DNA of 7,610 nucleotides from an uncultured Selenomonadales bacterium (GTDB lineage: Bacteria; Bacillota; Negativicutes; Selenomonadales; Selenomonadaceae). Made by a program: the position numbers and the translations under genes. The notes below the pieces were generated by a model, which worked only from the letters and a program-made list of their open reading frames with translations, was not told the origin of the DNA and searched no databases. The stretch's first letter is position 1. Every line of letters begins with the position of its first letter. Below, in pieces: positions 6,221 to 7,610 of the stretch. The stretch is from contig CALGGV010000228.1 in assembly GCA_937915725.1 (NCBI GenBank), forward strand, positions 1 to 7,610, read 5' to 3'.

Positions 6221-6292
6221 AAAAATTTTTTTATGTGCTTGCGTGCACATAGTCGCTTTAAAATTTTTTTGTGCTTGCGTTACACAGACGCT
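6221..6292. repeat. Two tandem copies of a ~36-bp unit before the decarboxylase gene
   Basis: Copy 1 at 6221-6256 and copy 2 at about 6259-6292 share an A-run/T-run junction, the 11-bp TGTGCTTGCGT (6234-6244 and 6270-6280, exactly 36 bases apart) and an ACA..G.CGCT tail. They fill the gap between array E and the decarboxylase SD. The 36-bp spacing is not far from a multiple of the helix turn, so paired regulator-binding sites are possible; no promoter could be placed with confidence. Confidence 0.7.
6232..6251. promoter_or_regulatory. Perfect inverted repeat (TATGTGC-6-GCACATA), possible operator
   Basis: Seven-base perfect arms around TTGCGT, about 38 bases before the decarboxylase ATG. It lies inside the first copy of the 36-bp repeat. 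The second copy keeps only a weak version (TGTG/CACA). No U-run follows on either strand, so a terminator is unlikely and a regulator site is the better guess. Confidence 0.45.
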
Positions 6293-6299
6293 AAAAAAC

Positions 6300-6369
6300 T
6301 ATTGCCTACTGCCTTTTGCCTACTGCCTTTTGCCTATTGCCTTTTGCCTATTGCCTCTTGCCTATTGCC
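6300..6369. repeat. Heptad array E, ten perfect 7-bp units
   Basis: The plus strand reads ten contiguous units of TNNTGCC: TATTGCC, TACTGCC, TTTTGCC, TACTGCC, TTTTGCC, TATTGCC, TTTTGCC, TATTGCC, TCTTGCC, TATTGCC, with no slip in period. The coding strand therefore reads GGCANNA units. The esterase gene runs into the array: its last codons (RQ) and TAG at 6364-6362 are array bases. Unlike A and B there is no core and no opposite arm. Confidence 0.92.
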
Positions 6370-7610
6370 TTTTATGTTGTTTAAAAAGCCAATCACGCAG
6401 GGCAGAAATATTGTACGCAAAAGACCACGTGTACATATGATTTCCGCCCGCAAAAACCGTGTAATTTATATTTGCGTGTTGATGTTCCAATTTTTTAACT
6501 TGCTTGTTAATTTCTGAAATTGGAGCCTTGCTGTCCCAAAAATTTTCATTGCGTGCAACTTTTGCGCCGAGTTTTTCCCAACGTGCAACGGCGTCATTCA
6601 TACCTGGAAAAGCCTTTGTATCGCCTTCACAAACTACAATCCACAAATTTTTATTTTTGAGAATTTCCATTTCGTCAACATTCCATTGACAAGCCACCAA
6701 CAACTGCGCGGCAAAAAGGTCGGGGTATTTATCACTAATCGCAATGTTAGTCATACCGCCTTGAGATTGTCCCGTGCCGTAAATTCTATTTTCGTCAACG
6801 CTGTAATTTTCTATCACGTCAAAAAGCAAGTTGGTTATCAAAGTCAAGCCGTTAGTCCAAATATTTTCGTCCGTCGTCATCATTCCGAGTTTGTCAACTA
6901 AGTCTGCGGTATATTGAGGCGCAAGGATTATACATTCTTTATCAAGAAAACTTGTTGCGCCGTTGCCTTGAAAGAGCGGCGTTGTAACTTCATTAATATT
7001 TGCGCTTGCGTCAGCCACGAAAAACAGCAGCGGATATTTTTTATTGGGGTTGTAATTGCCCGGCAGATATAAATTATACGGCATAGAATTACCGTTTTTA
7101 TCAGTGTAAATAAATTGCTGAAACAAATCAATTTCCGGCGCAGCAATTTTTGTAACGGCTTTTTCACTCGGCAAAAATTCTGTACCGTCAACCGCCTTGA
7201 TTGTGTTAAGTTGTTTAACTGTAAAATTTAAATCTGGCAGTTTTCTGTCTGAACGCATGGGCGCATCACCTGCGCGCGCAGTTTCATTTTTGGGGCGATT
7301 AGGTTTTTGAGTTAAAGTGCCGCTAAAAGAAGTATTTTCATAGGCAAAATTTAAAACTACAAAATTTTTCTTGACGTCTACAGATTCAATTTTTTTGCCT
7401 TCAACTTGAAAATCTGCAACAGAAATTTTTTTAGGATTTAAATTTTTGGGATATTCCAAAATTGCGAAGGAAACTTTTTCGCCGTCGCCGTAAGTTTTGG
7501 CAACGCCCGTAACACTCAAAATATTTTCAACCTGCAAAACTTCAGCAGAAACTTTTTTATCGTACACAAAATCGCCCGCCGTTATCAAACTCGGCAAAAT
7601 CAACCCTGCC
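6362..7610 (-). CDS. Secreted carboxylesterase with N-terminal Ig-like domain (5' end beyond window)
   Basis: An alpha/beta-hydrolase, open to the window edge, with at least 415 residues. The first visible part (AGLILPSLITAG) resembles the end of a signal peptide, so export is likely. The start lies beyond 7610; the TTG at 7603 is not convincing. Numbering from that TTG, residues ~15-130 form a beta-rich region like the Ig-like leader of EstA-type esterases, and ~160-413 the hydrolase. The nucleophile elbow is GTGQSQGG with S280; VCEGDTKAF gives the likely acid D328; GGNHMYTW gives the likely base H389, completing Ser-Asp-His. Family relatives include feruloyl- and acetyl-xylan-type esterases. 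Beside the phenolic-acid decarboxylase it may release an aromatic acid from plant esters, which is inference. The last residues (RQ) and TAG come from heptad array E. Confidence 0.82.
   Translation of the reverse strand, partial: AGLILPSLITAGDFVYDKKVSAEVLQVENILSVTGVAKTYGDGEKVSFAILEYPKNLNPKKISVADFQVEGKKIESVDVKKNFVVLNFAYENTSFSGTLTQKPNRPKNETARAGDAPMRSDRKLPDLNFTVKQLNTIKAVDGTEFLPSEKAVTKIAAPEIDLFQQFIYTDKNGNSMPYNLYLPGNYNPNKKYPLLFFVADASANINEVTTPLFQGNGATSFLDKECIILAPQYTADLVDKLGMMTTDENIWTNGLTLITNLLFDVIENYSVDENRIYGTGQSQGGMTNIAISDKYPDLFAAQLLVACQWNVDEMEILKNKNLWIVVCEGDTKAFPGMNDAVARWEKLGAKVARNENFWDSKAPISEINKQVKKLEHQHANINYTVFAGGNHMYTWSFAYNISALRDWLFKQHKRQ

Noticed and set aside
6300..6369. CRISPR array
   Set aside because: The units are 7 bp and contiguous with no unique spacers; no cas gene is near.
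6233..6517. Plus-strand open frame with a repeated LLPFAYCLLP-like peptide
   Set aside because: It is the translation of heptad array E (3 x 7 = 21 bp gives a 7-residue repeat with no stops on this strand) and lies antisense to the esterase, with no SD.

Overview
The window is a compact, fully co-oriented gene string on the minus strand. In transcription order (high to low coordinates) it holds: a secreted esterase (cut by the window edge), a UbiD-family decarboxylase of the gallate/phenolic-acid type (LpdC-like), its small LpdD-like partner, a small exported protein with two SmpA/BamE-like repeats, nucleoside-diphosphate kinase, a PduO-type cobalamin adenosyltransferase, a MATE efflux transporter, a class III Fic adenylyltransferase, a cyclase-family (kynurenine-formamidase-like) hydrolase, and the first 17 codons of a probable TetR-type regulator. 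The DNA looks moderately AT-rich, genes start behind clear GGAGG-type Shine-Dalgarno sites, and the gene mix suits an anaerobic gut or rumen Firmicute, possibly a diderm Negativicute. That placement is inference; no taxonomic marker is present.

Region 6.2-7.6 kb plus 4.3-6.2 kb: esterase, UbiD/LpdC-like decarboxylase and LpdD-like protein suggest a small pathway. A secreted esterase would release a hydroxylated aromatic acid from a plant ester, and a prenylated-FMN decarboxylase would then remove its carboxyl group. No UbiX/LpdB flavin prenyltransferase is present, so it must lie elsewhere.

Region 3.2-4.3 kb: the exported SmpA/BamE-like protein is followed by ndk and the adenosyltransferase, which are separated by only 3 bases and are probably co-translated.

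Region 0-2.7 kb: MATE and fic overlap by one base. The last 35 bp of the MATE gene, which carry both its stop codon and the SD for fic, occur again directly after fic and serve as the SD for the cyclase. Fic therefore looks like a cassette bounded by direct repeats, inserted into a former MATE-cyclase junction. The cyclase stop codon touches the start codon of the TetR-like gene.

The most unusual feature is a set of five intergenic arrays of degenerate 7-bp units (A 2656-2743, B 3711-3781, C 4319-4346, D 4698-4732, E 6300-6369). Every array lies at the 3' end of a gene, and in all five cases the array supplies or directly abuts that gene's stop codon. Three unit families are seen (coding-strand GGCANNA, GGGNNTA-like and YTAAGGR). 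A and B also contain a 15-bp core that is identical in opposite orientations and flanked by complementary heptad arms. No tRNA, rRNA, CRISPR array or insertion sequence was seen, and no gene-free stretch exceeds 300 bases.
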